From Bog-950 sp964631835 (GTDB taxonomy: Bacteria > Bacteroidota > Bacteroidia > Chitinophagales > LD1), in assembly GCA_964631835.1 (NCBI GenBank), contig CAZWAD010000005.1, positions 62,001 to 126,000 on the forward strand: a DNA stretch of 64,000 nucleotides. Reading direction: 5' to 3'. Made by a program: the position numbers and the translations under genes. Below are positions 32,676-42,676 of this stretch, piece after piece. The notes below the pieces were generated by a model. The model had not been told where the DNA came from. It saw nothing but the letters and a program-made list of their open reading frames with translations, and searched no databases. Each line of letters starts with the position of its first letter. Position 1 is the first letter of the stretch.

Positions 32676-33101
32676 TCAGAGGAAACTGTCTAAAGCAAGG
32701 GCATAACTTTCGAGACCGAAACCGGCAATTACTCCCTTGGCTACTCCGCTAATCAGCGAAGAGTGCCGAAAATCCTCACGGGCATTGGGGTTGCTGATGT
32801 GCACTTCAATGACCGGGGTCTTTACAGCCGCTACTGCATCGCGTATAGCAACGCTGGTATGTGTGTAGCCGCCTGCATTTAATATAATGCCATCGTAGCT
32901 GAACCCCACTTCCTGGATTTTATTAATGAGTTCGCCTTCCACATTGCTCTGGAAATAAGAAAGCTGTATTTCATCGTTGTAAACAGCTTTTATTTCTGAA
33001 AAAAAATCGTCAAAGCTCATGCTGCCGTAAATATCGGGCTCGCGCTTACCCAACAGGTTAAGATTTGGTCCGTTGATGATGATGATTTTTTTCTTGCTCA
33101 T
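32676..33101 (-). CDS. aroQ: 3-dehydroquinate dehydratase, type II
   Basis: 141 residues, the usual dodecameric type II length. NGPNLNLLGKREPDIYG (9-25) contains the catalytic Tyr and Arg; NAGGYTHTSVAIRDA, VEVHISNP and FRHSSL hold the other active-site residues. Shikimate pathway enzyme, step 3. Monocistronic, divergent from xerD. Confidence 0.97.
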   Translation of the reverse strand: MSKKKIIIINGPNLNLLGKREPDIYGSMSFDDFFSEIKAVYNDEIQLSYFQSNVEGELINKIQEVGFSYDGIILNAGGYTHTSVAIRDAVAAVKTPVIEVHISNPNAREDFRHSSLISGVAKGVIAGFGLESYALALDSFL

Positions 33102-33173
33102 TGTTTCAGTTATGGTGGATAGAATTAAGTGTCGTGCAATCTAAAATCTAAAATCAAAAAAATAAAATTGTAT

Positions 33174-34076
33174 ATGAATTGGGAAAGTTACATCAAAGGT
33201 TTTATCAGTTATTTAAAACTGGAGAGATCACTTTCGGCAAATTCGGTAGATGCGTATGAGCGAGATGTACGCAAGTTTGCCGGTTACCTGTCTTCCGAAA
33301 ACCTACATCTGCCGCCCGAGGAAATAACGCTGAAACACCTCGAAGGTTTTGTAAAAGCCATTTCAGCACTGGGTTTCGATGCCCATTCTCAGGCGCGGAT
33401 AATTTCAGGTTTACGTGCCTTTTACAAGTACCTGTTAATGGAGGATTTAATTCAAATGAACCCTACTGAGTTGCTTTCTATGCCCAAGCTTTCGCGTAAG
33501 CTGCCTGACACACTTTCTGTGGCTGAAATTAACTTGCTGTTTGATTCTATTGATATGAGTACGTCCGAAAGTGTGCGCAACCGGGCTATGCTTGAAGTTT
33601 TATACGGCTGTGGGTTGCGGGTAAGCGAACTCACCACTCTTAAAATTTCAAACCTTTTTCTGAATGTAGATTTTATCAAAGTTACAGGTAAAGGCAATAA
33701 AGAGAGATTGGTGCCTATAGGTTCGCAGGCTGTAAAATTCATTAAGCAATATAAAGAAAGTGTACGTGTTCACGCACCGGTGCAGAAAGGGGAAGAAGAC
33801 ATTCTTTTTCTTAATCGCAGGGGAAGACGTCTGTCCCGAATGTATGTATTTCTCATAATCAAAGAATGTGCAGCTAAAACAGGTTTAAAAAAAACTATTT
33901 CACCGCACACTTTCCGCCATTCCTTTGCAACACACCTGATTGAAGGAGGTGCTGACCTGAGGGCTGTTCAGGAAATGCTCGGTCACTCATCTATTACAAC
34001 TACCGAAATATATACTCACCTCGACCGTGACTATCTGCGCAGTACAATTATGCAGTTTCACCCCAGGTATAAGTAG
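33174..34076 (+). CDS. xerD: Tyrosine recombinase XerD-like
   Basis: 300 residues from ATG 33174. N-terminal SAM-like domain, then the catalytic domain with the full set Arg149 (YGCGLRVSEL), Lys173, His245 and Arg248 (SPHTFRHSFATHL), His271 (MLGHSSITTTEIYTH) and nucleophile Tyr280. The length and the absence of an insertion between the Arg and HxxR boxes match XerC/XerD chromosome-dimer recombinases, not integron integrases. The exact XerC/XerD split is not decidable here. Confidence 0.92.
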   Translation: MNWESYIKGFISYLKLERSLSANSVDAYERDVRKFAGYLSSENLHLPPEEITLKHLEGFVKAISALGFDAHSQARIISGLRAFYKYLLMEDLIQMNPTELLSMPKLSRKLPDTLSVAEINLLFDSIDMSTSESVRNRAMLEVLYGCGLRVSELTTLKISNLFLNVDFIKVTGKGNKERLVPIGSQAVKFIKQYKESVRVHAPVQKGEEDILFLNRRGRRLSRMYVFLIIKECAAKTGLKKTISPHTFRHSFATHLIEGGADLRAVQEMLGHSSITTTEIYTHLDRDYLRSTIMQFHPRYK

Positions 34077-34205
34077 GGTGTGAACAATAGCCACTTAGAT
34101 TCTTAGCCTATTAATACAGTTACAACTGTTATGGCAAACTTTTCAACACCCCAAAAAATGACAAAACTATGACAATTCAAATGTGTAACCTTGGCTGTTT
34201 AGTCA

Positions 34206-34213
34206 TATATTTG
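34206..34213 (+). promoter_or_regulatory. -7 box upstream of the beta-propeller protein gene
   Basis: TATATTTG, 51 bp upstream of the ATG at 34265. No good -33 element is seen at the usual spacing. Confidence 0.4.
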
Positions 34214-34264
34214 TCGTCATATTTATAGTCAATCAATTTTTTTTGAACTAAAAATGCAAACATT

Positions 34265-37216
34265 ATGAAAACAAAAATTTTACTTGGCGCGCTATCAGCA
34301 ATAGTTGTTGGTTGTTTCGCTTTTCTGCTTGCCCCGCAGCATGTTCCGGGGGAATTTCTTCTCGAGAAACCGTCTAAAGAAAAAAGTAACGGTCTCAGAA
34401 AAGCTCAGCGGGCTAAAGAAGCTATGGAAGCCCGTTTTGACAAACTGAAAGATGAGAACGGGAATTTCTCCACCTCATATTACTACAATGCGTTGAAGCA
34501 GGCAAACCAATTCAAGATGTTGGGCAGCCGTTCGGGTTCGCTCAATTTACAGTGGGAAGAATTAGGCCCCGATAATATTGGCGGAAGAACCCGCGCCATT
34601 CTGATTGACAAGCGCGACCCATCGAACAATACAGTTTATGCTGGTGGAGTGGGAGGGGGTATGTGGAAATCAACTGACGGAGCTAATACCTGGCAGCGAT
34701 TGACTAACTGGAACAATTGGCTGACCGTTTCATGCATAGCTCAGGGACCGGCACCTAATTATACCATTTATATAGGAACAGGTGAAGGCTTGGCTCAAGT
34801 GGGAGGCTCTTCTTTCAATTCTGGGAACATGGGTAACGGAATATTTAAGCTCGATGCCAATGACAGCCACGTTCTAATTACTCCCGATGGATTTTCTCCG
34901 AACAACACTATGAATACATCCGATGTTTGGGCTGTTGTAAACCGTATAGCTGTAAACCCCAATGACGGCAACCAGATAATAGCTGCTACCGGTAAAGGGC
35001 TTTACCAGTCTTCGGATGCAGGAACTACGTGGGACCCCATTACAATACCGGGAGTTGCCAACGGACAATCAGCTGCCGATGTAGACTGGGCGAGTGATGG
35101 AGTAAATATTTTTGCATCGGTAGGTGGTAATAATAAGTTAGCCGCTTCATTAAACGGAGGATTTTCCTGGCAGCGTATTTCCAACACCACCAGCCCCGGA
35201 TTTCCAGGAACTCAGGGCAGGCTTGAAGTGGCTGTCGCTCCTTCCGACCCTAACATACTTTACATTTCTGTAGCTACTACAACCGGAGCCACTTACGGAA
35301 CCTACCGTTCAGCTGATGCAGGAGCTACCTGGACAACAATAGGACTTAAAGGCCCTCTCTTTAATCCTTTCGGAGATAACAATCAGGGTTGGTACGATAA
35401 TGTTATAGCAGTTTCTCCGGCTGACCCGAATAAAGTTTATCTCGGAGGGGTTAATTTTTACACCTGGAGCGATCAATCAGGATGGAAGGAGGCTGATGCC
35501 GGCTTAGGTGGAGGGCAGGTTAACCCTCATTACATACATCCTGATAAACATGCCATTACCATTGCTGAAAATAATCCTGAAATTATGTATGTAGGCAACG
35601 ATGGCGGAGTTTACAAATCGGTTAATGCGGTATCAGCTTTCCCTTTCCCTTCGTTTTCGGTCAAAAACAGGGGGTACAATGTCACACAACACTATTCGGT
35701 TGGTGCAGGATTGGCTGGTGATGTTTTAGGCGGTACACAGGATAACGGAACTCCTTACATTGACTACCATGGTAATACCAGAATGGCTGCTGAACAGGTA
35801 ACCGGTGGCGATGGAACCTATGCCGAGATTTCACACCTCGACCCGCGCATCATGTTTTCAGGAGTTTATTTTGGTTCTAATTACCGTTCGGGTAACGGAG
35901 GAAGTTCCTTCGGTGGTTTTTACGATTTAAAAATTGACCCCAACAGTTTTAATCAGCCTTCCCGCTGCTCTGGTCAGGAGGATAACAGCGCACAATTCAT
36001 TTCGCCTTTCTGGCTGGCTGAAACCAAAAATGCTGCTAACGGATTGAAAACCGTTCCTTATGCGGCCGATAGGGATTACACAGCAGGTGAAGTAATTACA
36101 GTGCAAAGCAAAACCGCTAAATATCCGTTTCAATATACTTTGCCTTCTGCCCTCAGCACAGGCGATTCGCTTTATATCCCCGACCCGGTTCGTTCGCGGT
36201 TTTTCACGCATTCCATTTGCGGTTTGTGGGTTACACCTGATGCGCTTGACCTGGGAATTATTCCCCGCTGGTTCCGTGTACTGAATAATATGAGCGGCTG
36301 GCCTGTGTCTGTTTCAGCATCGTCCGATGGTGATGTGCTTTATGTAGGAACTACCGGTGGAAGAGTTTACCGCTTCGGTAATTTTAACGCCCGCTGCGAT
36401 ACAGCCACTTATTTACCAGGCAGTGCTCTTAATACAGTTACTAATCTTTATACCAATTCAATTCAATACAGGAATGTTCAGGTTACTTCGCGCTCTATCG
36501 AGGGTATTTGCGTTAACCCCAATAACAGTAATCATGTAGTGGCAGTTTCAGCCGGTTTTTCAGCAACTACCCCCGGAGCCGCTCATGTATTTGAATCAAT
36601 CGATGGAGGTCAAACATGGACACCACTTGTAACCGGTTTGCCTAATATGCCGGTTTACGATGTGGTTGTACATGATGATAATACCATTATTATCGGAACA
36701 GAACTTGGCATCTGGAGTTGGGATGGAAGCCAGTGGAACGAAGAGAACGATGCGTTCACTCAACCCGGCAGTGCGGGAATGCAGCGAGTACCGGTTTACC
36801 GCCTGATGGAAAAACCACTATATAACGATAATTGCCGGGTTATTTATGCAGGCACACATGGCAGGGGAATGTGGCGTTGTACAACTCTTACAACTGGAGG
36901 CTGCGAACTTACACCTGGCATTACAGGAATGAATGACGCGAAAAACAATGTTCAGATTTTTGATTTGAATATTTTTCCAAACCCGATTTCGTTAGATTCA
37001 AGAGTTTCAATCACTTTAGATAAAAGTACGGATATTACTTTCCGTGTGTTTGATATGACAGGAAGACTTTATAAGGAGATTACTCACAGAAATACCAAGG
37101 CAGGAGAAAATGTTTTTGCTTTGGATGCTTCGGGCTTGGCAAGCGGAACTTACCTGCTTGCAGCTACGGTTGGTAATACGAAAACTCAAAGCCGGCTATT
37201 TACTATTTCCAGGTAA
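34265..37216 (+). CDS. Sortilin/BNR-type beta-propeller protein with T9SS type A sorting domain
   Basis: 983 residues. Signal peptide 1-22. The main part is repeated VPS10/BNR-like blades with the pattern Y-x-G-x-G-x-G-x-W/Y-K-S-x-D-G/A-x-x-T-W: VYAGGVGGGMWKSTDGANTW, GLYQSSDAGTTW, TYRSADAGATW, GNDGGVYKSVN, TPDALDLG and VFESIDGGQTW. C-terminal T9SS type A domain: FPNPISLDSRVSITL, FRVFDMTGRLYKE, GLASGTYLLAATVGNTKTQSRLF. It should be exported to the surface; it could bind glycans or act as a glycosidase-like protein, but no catalytic motif is seen. A bidirectional terminator follows. Confidence 0.9.
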   Translation: MKTKILLGALSAIVVGCFAFLLAPQHVPGEFLLEKPSKEKSNGLRKAQRAKEAMEARFDKLKDENGNFSTSYYYNALKQANQFKMLGSRSGSLNLQWEELGPDNIGGRTRAILIDKRDPSNNTVYAGGVGGGMWKSTDGANTWQRLTNWNNWLTVSCIAQGPAPNYTIYIGTGEGLAQVGGSSFNSGNMGNGIFKLDANDSHVLITPDGFSPNNTMNTSDVWAVVNRIAVNPNDGNQIIAATGKGLYQSSDAGTTWDPITIPGVANGQSAADVDWASDGVNIFASVGGNNKLAASLNGGFSWQRISNTTSPGFPGTQGRLEVAVAPSDPNILYISVATTTGATYGTYRSADAGATWTTIGLKGPLFNPFGDNNQGWYDNVIAVSPADPNKVYLGGVNFYTWSDQSGWKEADAGLGGGQVNPHYIHPDKHAITIAENNPEIMYVGNDGGVYKSVNAVSAFPFPSFSVKNRGYNVTQHYSVGAGLAGDVLGGTQDNGTPYIDYHGNTRMAAEQVTGGDGTYAEISHLDPRIMFSGVYFGSNYRSGNGGSSFGGFYDLKIDPNSFNQPSRCSGQEDNSAQFISPFWLAETKNAANGLKTVPYAADRDYTAGEVITVQSKTAKYPFQYTLPSALSTGDSLYIPDPVRSRFFTHSICGLWVTPDALDLGIIPRWFRVLNNMSGWPVSVSASSDGDVLYVGTTGGRVYRFGNFNARCDTATYLPGSALNTVTNLYTNSIQYRNVQVTSRSIEGICVNPNNSNHVVAVSAGFSATTPGAAHVFESIDGGQTWTPLVTGLPNMPVYDVVVHDDNTIIIGTELGIWSWDGSQWNEENDAFTQPGSAGMQRVPVYRLMEKPLYNDNCRVIYAGTHGRGMWRCTTLTTGGCELTPGITGMNDAKNNVQIFDLNIFPNPISLDSRVSITLDKSTDITFRVFDMTGRLYKEITHRNTKAGENVFALDASGLASGTYLLAATVGNTKTQSRLFTISR

Positions 37217-37236
37217 AACGCTGAAGATAATTTCAG

Positions 37237-37267
37237 AAAAAGCCGCTGGTTTAACCAGCGGCTTTTT
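37237..37267. terminator. Bidirectional terminator between beta-propeller gene and sufE
   Basis: Stem gccgctggtt/aaccagcggc, preceded by As and followed by Ts on both strands, so it can stop both the plus-strand gene and the minus-strand suf operon. Confidence 0.9.
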
Positions 37268-37683
37268 TATACATACAAGGCAGCGTATTCTTTCATGCGC
37301 TGTATCATGGAAGTAAGCCCGTTGGAGCGTTGCGATGAAAGATGTGAACGCAGGTTTATCCGGTCAATGAATCCCAGTTGGTTGTTGATAATATCTGCCG
37401 GTCTTTGCCCTGATAAAACCCGAATCAGCAGGGCAATCAATCCTTTTGTTATAGATGAGTTGGAATCCGCATCAAAAAAAATTTGATCGCCTTCTTTATA
37501 GGCATGAAGCCAGACTTTGCTTTGGCAGCCTTTCACCAAAAAATCATCCGTCATAAATTGGGGTGCAAGAGGAGCAAGTTTTTTACCTAAATCAATAATG
37601 TGTTCGTACTTGTCCATCTGGTCATCGAACAGTTCAAACTCTTCCACAATTTCATTTTCAATTTCCTGAATTAGCTTTTCCAT
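37267..37683 (-). CDS. sufE: Sulfur-transfer protein SufE
   Basis: 138 residues from ATG 37683. The conserved SufE motif is VKGCQSKVW with the acceptor Cys53. It takes persulfide from SufS and passes it to SufB. Last gene of the sufBCDSE operon, 24 bp after sufS. Confidence 0.93.
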   Translation of the reverse strand: MEKLIQEIENEIVEEFELFDDQMDKYEHIIDLGKKLAPLAPQFMTDDFLVKGCQSKVWLHAYKEGDQIFFDADSNSSITKGLIALLIRVLSGQRPADIINNQLGFIDRINLRSHLSSQRSNGLTSMIQRMKEYAALYV

Positions 37684-37707
37684 GCAGCGAAGATACACAG
37701 ATGAAAA

Positions 37708-38916
37708 TCAGGTAAGAACTGCCATAGAGCGTTTAATGCTTTTTACAAGCACATCAATTTCGTCTTTGGTATTGTAAAAAGCCAGCGAAGCGCGGCAGGT
37801 TCCGTCAATGCCTAATCTATCCATCAGCGGCTGACAGCAATGATGACCAGTGCGTATGGCAATACCGTGTTCATTCAGCAAAGTTCCCAAATCATAAGGA
37901 TGAACGCCATCAACTAAAAAGGACAGAACAGAAGATTTGTTTTTTGCGGTGCCGATAATTTGCAATCCTTCAACTTCTAAAAGTTTTTCAGTTCCGTAAG
38001 AAATGAGTTCGCTCTCGTATGCGGTTATTTTATCGAGTCCTACTTCATTGATGTAATCCAGAGCAGCGCCAAGAGAAATCCCTCCTTCAATATGCGGAGT
38101 CCCCGCTTCAAACTTATATGGCAGTTCATTATAAGTGGTCTTTTCAAAAGTTACGGATTTTATCATTTCGCCTCCGCCCATGTATGGCGGCATGGATTCA
38201 AGAAGTTTTTCTTTCCCGTAAAGAATGCCTATCCCGGTGCCGGCAAAAACTTTATGCCCGCTGAACCCGAGGAAGTCACAGTTCAAATCTTTTACATCCA
38301 CTTTTTTATGTGGCAGCGCTTGCGCAGCATCAATAAAAACAGCAGCTCCTGCCTGGTGTGCAGCAGAAATAATTTCTTTTACTGGATTTATTGTCCCAAG
38401 TGCGTTTGAAATGTATCCGACTGAAACAATTCTTGCTTTTTCTGAAAGCAACTTCAAATACTCCTGAAGAATTAATTCTCCGGAATCTGTAATCGGAATC
38501 ACTTTAAGAAAAGCTCCTTTTTCTTCGCATAGCATTTGCCAGGGAACTAGGTTGCTATGATGCTCCATAGCGCTAATGATAATTTCATCACCGGCTTTTA
38601 CATGTTGCCTTCCGTAAGTAGAGGCAACAAGGTTTACGGCTTCGGTCGTTCCGCGCACAAAATTTACCTCGCACTCTTTGGCGTTGATGTGTTTTGCAAC
38701 CGTTTTTCTCGCCTCCTCATATTTTTCTGTGGCAAGTTGTGCAAGGTGGTGCGCCCCCCGGTGAATGTTGCTGTTATACTGTTCGTAATAACTTCCAATG
38801 GCGTTAATAACGGCTAATGGTTTTTGCGAGGTTGCGGCATTATCCAGGTAAACCAGCGGTTTACCATTTACCATTTGATTCAGAATAGGAAACTGCGCAC
38901 GAACAGAAGCATTCAT
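37708..38916 (-). CDS. sufS: Cysteine desulfurase SufS
   Basis: 402 residues. PLP-fold type I, group II desulfurase. Features: YLDNAATSQKP, FVRGTTEAVN, SAMEHHSN, FSGHKVFAGTGIG (PLP lysine), and RTGHHCCQPLMDRLG with the active-site Cys. It mobilises sulfur from L-cysteine. The ATG shares its A with the sufD TGA (1-bp overlap), so translation is coupled. Confidence 0.95.
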   Translation of the reverse strand: MNASVRAQFPILNQMVNGKPLVYLDNAATSQKPLAVINAIGSYYEQYNSNIHRGAHHLAQLATEKYEEARKTVAKHINAKECEVNFVRGTTEAVNLVASTYGRQHVKAGDEIIISAMEHHSNLVPWQMLCEEKGAFLKVIPITDSGELILQEYLKLLSEKARIVSVGYISNALGTINPVKEIISAAHQAGAAVFIDAAQALPHKKVDVKDLNCDFLGFSGHKVFAGTGIGILYGKEKLLESMPPYMGGGEMIKSVTFEKTTYNELPYKFEAGTPHIEGGISLGAALDYINEVGLDKITAYESELISYGTEKLLEVEGLQIIGTAKNKSSVLSFLVDGVHPYDLGTLLNEHGIAIRTGHHCCQPLMDRLGIDGTCRASLAFYNTKDEIDVLVKSIKRSMAVLT

Positions 38917-40223
38917 CAGAAATTCAGTTTCAGTTCATCTTTCAGTTTATCGCACAAAAACTTGCGGATGGGCTTGCTGTGTACGTGTTCGATTACTTCA
39001 TGTGCGAAAGCATAAGTTAAAATCTGAGTGGCTTCTTCCTTGCTGATTCCGCGGGCGCGAAGATAAAACATGGCATTTTCATCTAACTGACCGATAGCAG
39101 CGCCATGCGAGCATTTTACATCATCGGCAAAAATTTCAAGTTGCGGTTTGGAGTTAATACTTGCTTCGTTGGAAAGAAGAAGTGCCTTGCTTGACTGAAA
39201 AGCATTGGTCTTTTGAGCAGCGGGCTTTACAAAAATTTTACCGTTAAACACACCGGTTGATTCATCATTGAGTACCCCTTTGTAAAGCTGGTTGCTTGTG
39301 CAATTAGGTGATACATGGTCAACGAGAATATGATTATCAATATGAGCATTTTCTTTACCGAAGTATAATCCGTTCAAATCAGCATGAGCATTTTCGCCAA
39401 TCAAACGGGCGGTTAGGTTATTTCTCAGCAAAGTATTTCCGGTTCCGGTATCCGGTGCCGAAAAAGTTATAGAAGTAGTGCTGAAATTTCCATCGCGCTC
39501 AACCTGTGCCTCCAAAGTATGAATGCCAATTGCATTACTTACTTCCAACTGAAGTTTCGCTACATTGAGAGAAGCATTTTTACCGATATACATTTCGGAA
39601 ACATGATTGTAATTCACCGGAATATTGCTTGCGTTCCGGAAATCTTCAGCTAGTTGAATTGAAGCCCCGTCTTCCAGCAAAACCAGGCTCCTTGTTTGTG
39701 TAAAAATATTTTCATCAGAAGCGGTAAAGAAATACTGAATGTAAATCGGCTCATTAACCAACACATTTTTCTGAACATGGATGAATGCGCCATCATTTAC
39801 AAAAGCTGTGTTCAGGGCGGCAAAATGTTCTTCGTTATAGTTAACCAGCTTACCGAAATACTTTTCAATGAATGGTGAATGTGTTGCAAAAGATTCTTTT
39901 ATGCTTGTTACAGTAATGCCTTTCATGTCGGGAACAATGCTTAATTCGGGGTGGAAAATTCCGTTCAGAAAAACAATACGGAAAGCATAAGGCGGCAAAC
40001 TGGCTATATAATTTTTTACAGCTGCATTTACTTTTGAATCAACAGGTATGAGCGAAAGGTGTTCACTGAGTTTTGTTTTAATGTTCGTGTATTTCCATTC
40101 CTCATGACGGTTAGAGGGAATGCCAAGTTTTTCGAATGCATGAAAAGCGTTCTTTCTTAATCCGGCAACATGTGTGTCACCGATTGAAGCAAATTGTTTC
40201 CCGATATTTTCAATCAAACTCAT
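38916..40223 (-). CDS. sufD: Fe-S assembly protein SufD
   Basis: 435 residues from ATG 40223 (MSLIENIGKQFASIG). SufB/D beta-helix family, seen by the long right-handed region ending with DDVKCSHGAAIGQLDENAMFYLRARGI, the conserved D-x-x-C-x-H motif. The SufD end (HEVIEHVHSKPIRKF) is typical. It binds SufB and SufC in the scaffold complex. Starts 7 bp after the sufC stop. Confidence 0.93.
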   Translation of the reverse strand: MSLIENIGKQFASIGDTHVAGLRKNAFHAFEKLGIPSNRHEEWKYTNIKTKLSEHLSLIPVDSKVNAAVKNYIASLPPYAFRIVFLNGIFHPELSIVPDMKGITVTSIKESFATHSPFIEKYFGKLVNYNEEHFAALNTAFVNDGAFIHVQKNVLVNEPIYIQYFFTASDENIFTQTRSLVLLEDGASIQLAEDFRNASNIPVNYNHVSEMYIGKNASLNVAKLQLEVSNAIGIHTLEAQVERDGNFSTTSITFSAPDTGTGNTLLRNNLTARLIGENAHADLNGLYFGKENAHIDNHILVDHVSPNCTSNQLYKGVLNDESTGVFNGKIFVKPAAQKTNAFQSSKALLLSNEASINSKPQLEIFADDVKCSHGAAIGQLDENAMFYLRARGISKEEATQILTYAFAHEVIEHVHSKPIRKFLCDKLKDELKLNF

Positions 40224-40230
40224 ATCACTT

Positions 40231-40992
40231 TTAGTCTGCCAGTTGACCGACTTCATCTTTAACCCAGTCGTAGCCCTCTGCTTCTAACTTCAATGCCAGT
40301 TCTTTCCCACCGCTCTTTACAATCCTTCCCGCAAATAATACATGAACAAAATCAGGAACGATATAATTAAGCAGCCGCTGGTAGTGAGTGATTATTAAAA
40401 AACTTCTGTTTGTATCGCGAAGCTTGTTAACTCCGTTTGCTACAATACGCAGAGCATCAATATCCAAGCCGGAATCTGTTTCGTCCAAAACACACAGAGA
40501 AGGCTCCAGCATGGCCATTTGAAATATTTCATTGCGCTTTTTTTCTCCCCCACTGAATCCTTCATTAATGGAACGGCTTGCCATCTCTCTCGGAATTTCA
40601 ACCAACTCCAGCCTTTCCTTCATCTTCTTCAGAAAATCTTTGGCATCCATCGGCTCCAATCCGTTGTGTTTTCTTTTTGCATTTACAGCGGCCTTCATGA
40701 AGTTGGTAACACTCACTCCCGGAATTTCCACCGGGTACTGAAACGCAAGAAAAACACCTTCGCGAGCACGTTCATCAGCGTTCAGTTCCAGTAAATTTTT
40801 CCCGTTGAATGTTACCTCCCCGGAAAGCACTTCGTAATCTTCCTTACCGGCAAGAGTAGCTGCCAAAGTTGATTTACCCGTTCCGTTGGGACCCATGATG
40901 GCGTGAACTTCGCCCTCTTTTATTTCGAGGTTGAAATCTTTAAGAATTTGTTTGCCGCTTACGGCTACGTTCAGATTTTTTATTGACAGCAT
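40231..40992 (-). CDS. sufC: Fe-S assembly ATPase SufC
   Basis: 253 residues from ATG 40992. ABC-type ATPase: Walker A GPNGTGKST (34-42), signature FSGGEKKRNEI, Walker B LCVLDETDSGLD. The motif set and size match SufC rather than transporter ATPases. Drives conformational change in SufB-SufD. There is a 138-bp gap to sufB, with no gene I can support. Confidence 0.95.
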   Translation of the reverse strand: MLSIKNLNVAVSGKQILKDFNLEIKEGEVHAIMGPNGTGKSTLAATLAGKEDYEVLSGEVTFNGKNLLELNADERAREGVFLAFQYPVEIPGVSVTNFMKAAVNAKRKHNGLEPMDAKDFLKKMKERLELVEIPREMASRSINEGFSGGEKKRNEIFQMAMLEPSLCVLDETDSGLDIDALRIVANGVNKLRDTNRSFLIITHYQRLLNYIVPDFVHVLFAGRIVKSGGKELALKLEAEGYDWVKDEVGQLAD

Positions 40993-41130
40993 CTTTCTTT
41001 TTCGGTTTTCGGTTTCGTGTTCTTTTATTTTCGGTGCTATAAGCATCTCTTTTCAATTCTTCATAAACCGGTTTCAGAATTTTTGAATAAATTATTTTCC
41101 CGGTTTTATAGGCTCGAAATAATTTAAAAA

Positions 41131-42576
41131 TCATCCTACACTGCCCTCTAATGAAATACTCAGAAGTTTCTGTGCTTCGACAGCAAACTCCATTGGCAAG
41201 TGCTGAAATACTTCCTTGCAATATCCATTAATAATCATACTCACCGCTTCTTCGTCTGTTAAACCACGCTGGTTGCAATAAAACAAAAGGTCTTCCCCGA
41301 TTTTTGACGTAGTTGCTTCATGCTCTACTTTCCCGGTACTGTTTTTTATTTCCAGGTAAGGGAAAGTATGTGCTCCGCATTTATCGCCAATCAGTAAACT
41401 GTCGCACTGCGAAAAATTATAGGCATTATCGGCAGTTTTATGAACCTGAACCAGGCCGCGGTAAGAATTATTGCTTTTCCCTGCTGAAATTCCTTTACTC
41501 ACAATCCGGCTACGGGTGTTTTTACCGATATGAGTCATCTTGGTTCCGGTATCAGCCTGCTGATAATTATTAGTAACCGCTACGGAATAAAATTCACCAA
41601 TGGAATTATCTCCTTTTAAAATGCAACTCGGATATTTCCAGGTAATAGCGCTTCCGGTTTCCACCTGTGTCCAGCTTATTTTTGAATTTACACCTTTACA
41701 CATTCCGCGTTTGGTAACAAAATTGTAAATACCTCCCTTTCCTTCTTTGTCACCGGGGTACCAGTTTTGAACGGTGGAATATTTTATTTCAGCGTTGTCG
41801 AGAGTAATCAATTCAACTACTGCTGCATGTAGCTGATTTTCATCGCGCATGGGAGCAGTGCAGCCTTCGAGGTACGAAACATAACTTCCCTCATCGGCAA
41901 TAATTAAAGTGCGCTCAAACTGACCTGTGTTTTCCGCATTAATCCGGAAATAAGTAGAAAGTTCCATCGGGCAGCGGACTCCTTTAGGGACGTAAACAAA
42001 ACTTCCATCACTGAAAACAGCGCTGTTAAGAGCCGCATAAAAATTATCGCGTTGCGGTACAACTGAACCGAGATACTGTTTTACTAAATCAGGATGCTCA
42101 CGAATAGCTTCGGCAATGGAGCAGAAAATTATTCCCTTTTCTTTAAGCGATTCGCGGAACGTGGTAATCACGCTTTCGCTGTCCATTACATAATCAACCG
42201 CCACACCGGCAAGCAGTTTCTGCTCCTGGATAGGTATGCCGAGCTTTTCATACGTTGCACGAATCTCCGGGTCCAAATCGTCAAGCGATTCAATTTTCTT
42301 TTTCTTCTTCTGCGCGGCGTAGTAAATAATATCCTGAAAGTTGATTTTTGGGTAATGTACGTTCTGCCAATTCGGCTCGTCCATTTTGAGCCAGGCGCGG
42401 TAAGCTTTTAACCGCCACTCGGTCATCCAATCGGGCTCAAGTTTTTTGGCAGAAATAAAACGGACTATATCTTCATTTAAACCCCTGGCAGCAAACTCCT
42501 GCTCAATATTGGTTGTGAAGCCGTATTTATAGTCACTGCCAACTACTTCATCTATAATTTTATCGTTTTCAGCCAT
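41131..42576 (-). CDS. sufB: Fe-S assembly scaffold SufB
   Basis: 481 residues. Motifs include GIIFCSIAEAIREHPDLV, VPKGVRCPMELSTYFRIN, SYVSYLEGCTAPM, KGGIYNFVTKRGMC and the end EHEATTSKIGEDLLFYCNQRGL. It carries the nascent [4Fe-4S] cluster and accepts sulfur from SufE. First gene of the operon; the -7 box and an inverted repeat lie 29-53 bp upstream. Confidence 0.95.
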   Translation of the reverse strand: MAENDKIIDEVVGSDYKYGFTTNIEQEFAARGLNEDIVRFISAKKLEPDWMTEWRLKAYRAWLKMDEPNWQNVHYPKINFQDIIYYAAQKKKKKIESLDDLDPEIRATYEKLGIPIQEQKLLAGVAVDYVMDSESVITTFRESLKEKGIIFCSIAEAIREHPDLVKQYLGSVVPQRDNFYAALNSAVFSDGSFVYVPKGVRCPMELSTYFRINAENTGQFERTLIIADEGSYVSYLEGCTAPMRDENQLHAAVVELITLDNAEIKYSTVQNWYPGDKEGKGGIYNFVTKRGMCKGVNSKISWTQVETGSAITWKYPSCILKGDNSIGEFYSVAVTNNYQQADTGTKMTHIGKNTRSRIVSKGISAGKSNNSYRGLVQVHKTADNAYNFSQCDSLLIGDKCGAHTFPYLEIKNSTGKVEHEATTSKIGEDLLFYCNQRGLTDEEAVSMIINGYCKEVFQHLPMEFAVEAQKLLSISLEGSVG

Positions 42577-42604
42577 TTTAATTCCGCAAAGTTAAACTCT
42601 TCTG

Positions 42605-42612
42605 CAAATTTA
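42605..42612 (-). promoter_or_regulatory. sufB -7 promoter box
   Basis: On the minus strand TAAATTTG, a perfect TAnnTTTG, 28 bp upstream of the sufB start. The -33 position falls in the inverted-repeat area and has no strong TTTG. Confidence 0.5.
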
Positions 42613-42629
42613 TTTAGATTTTGTCTAAA
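42613..42629. promoter_or_regulatory. Perfect inverted repeat, candidate suf operator
   Basis: TTTAGA-TTTTG-TCTAAA, 6-bp arms with a 5-base centre, directly next to the sufB -7 box. A repressor bound here would block the suf promoter. The Rrf2 regulator encoded 0.8 kb away is the obvious candidate binder, but this is inference. Confidence 0.5.
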
Positions 42630-42676
42630 CTTAATATTCTTATCAAGCAACTATATTCGCCCGAAATTTTTACTGA

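Noticed and set aside
33174..34076. Tyrosine recombinase as possible integron integrase for the cassette array
   Set aside because: It lies 14 kb away, has XerC/D length (300 residues) and lacks the extra segment of IntI between catalytic boxes; housekeeping XerD is the better reading.
40940..41132. Small minus-strand ORF between sufB and sufC (MIFKLFRAYKTGK...)
   Set aside because: It overlaps the sufC start, ends in low-complexity Arg/Lys-rich sequence from A-rich repeats, and such a gene is not usual between sufB and sufC.
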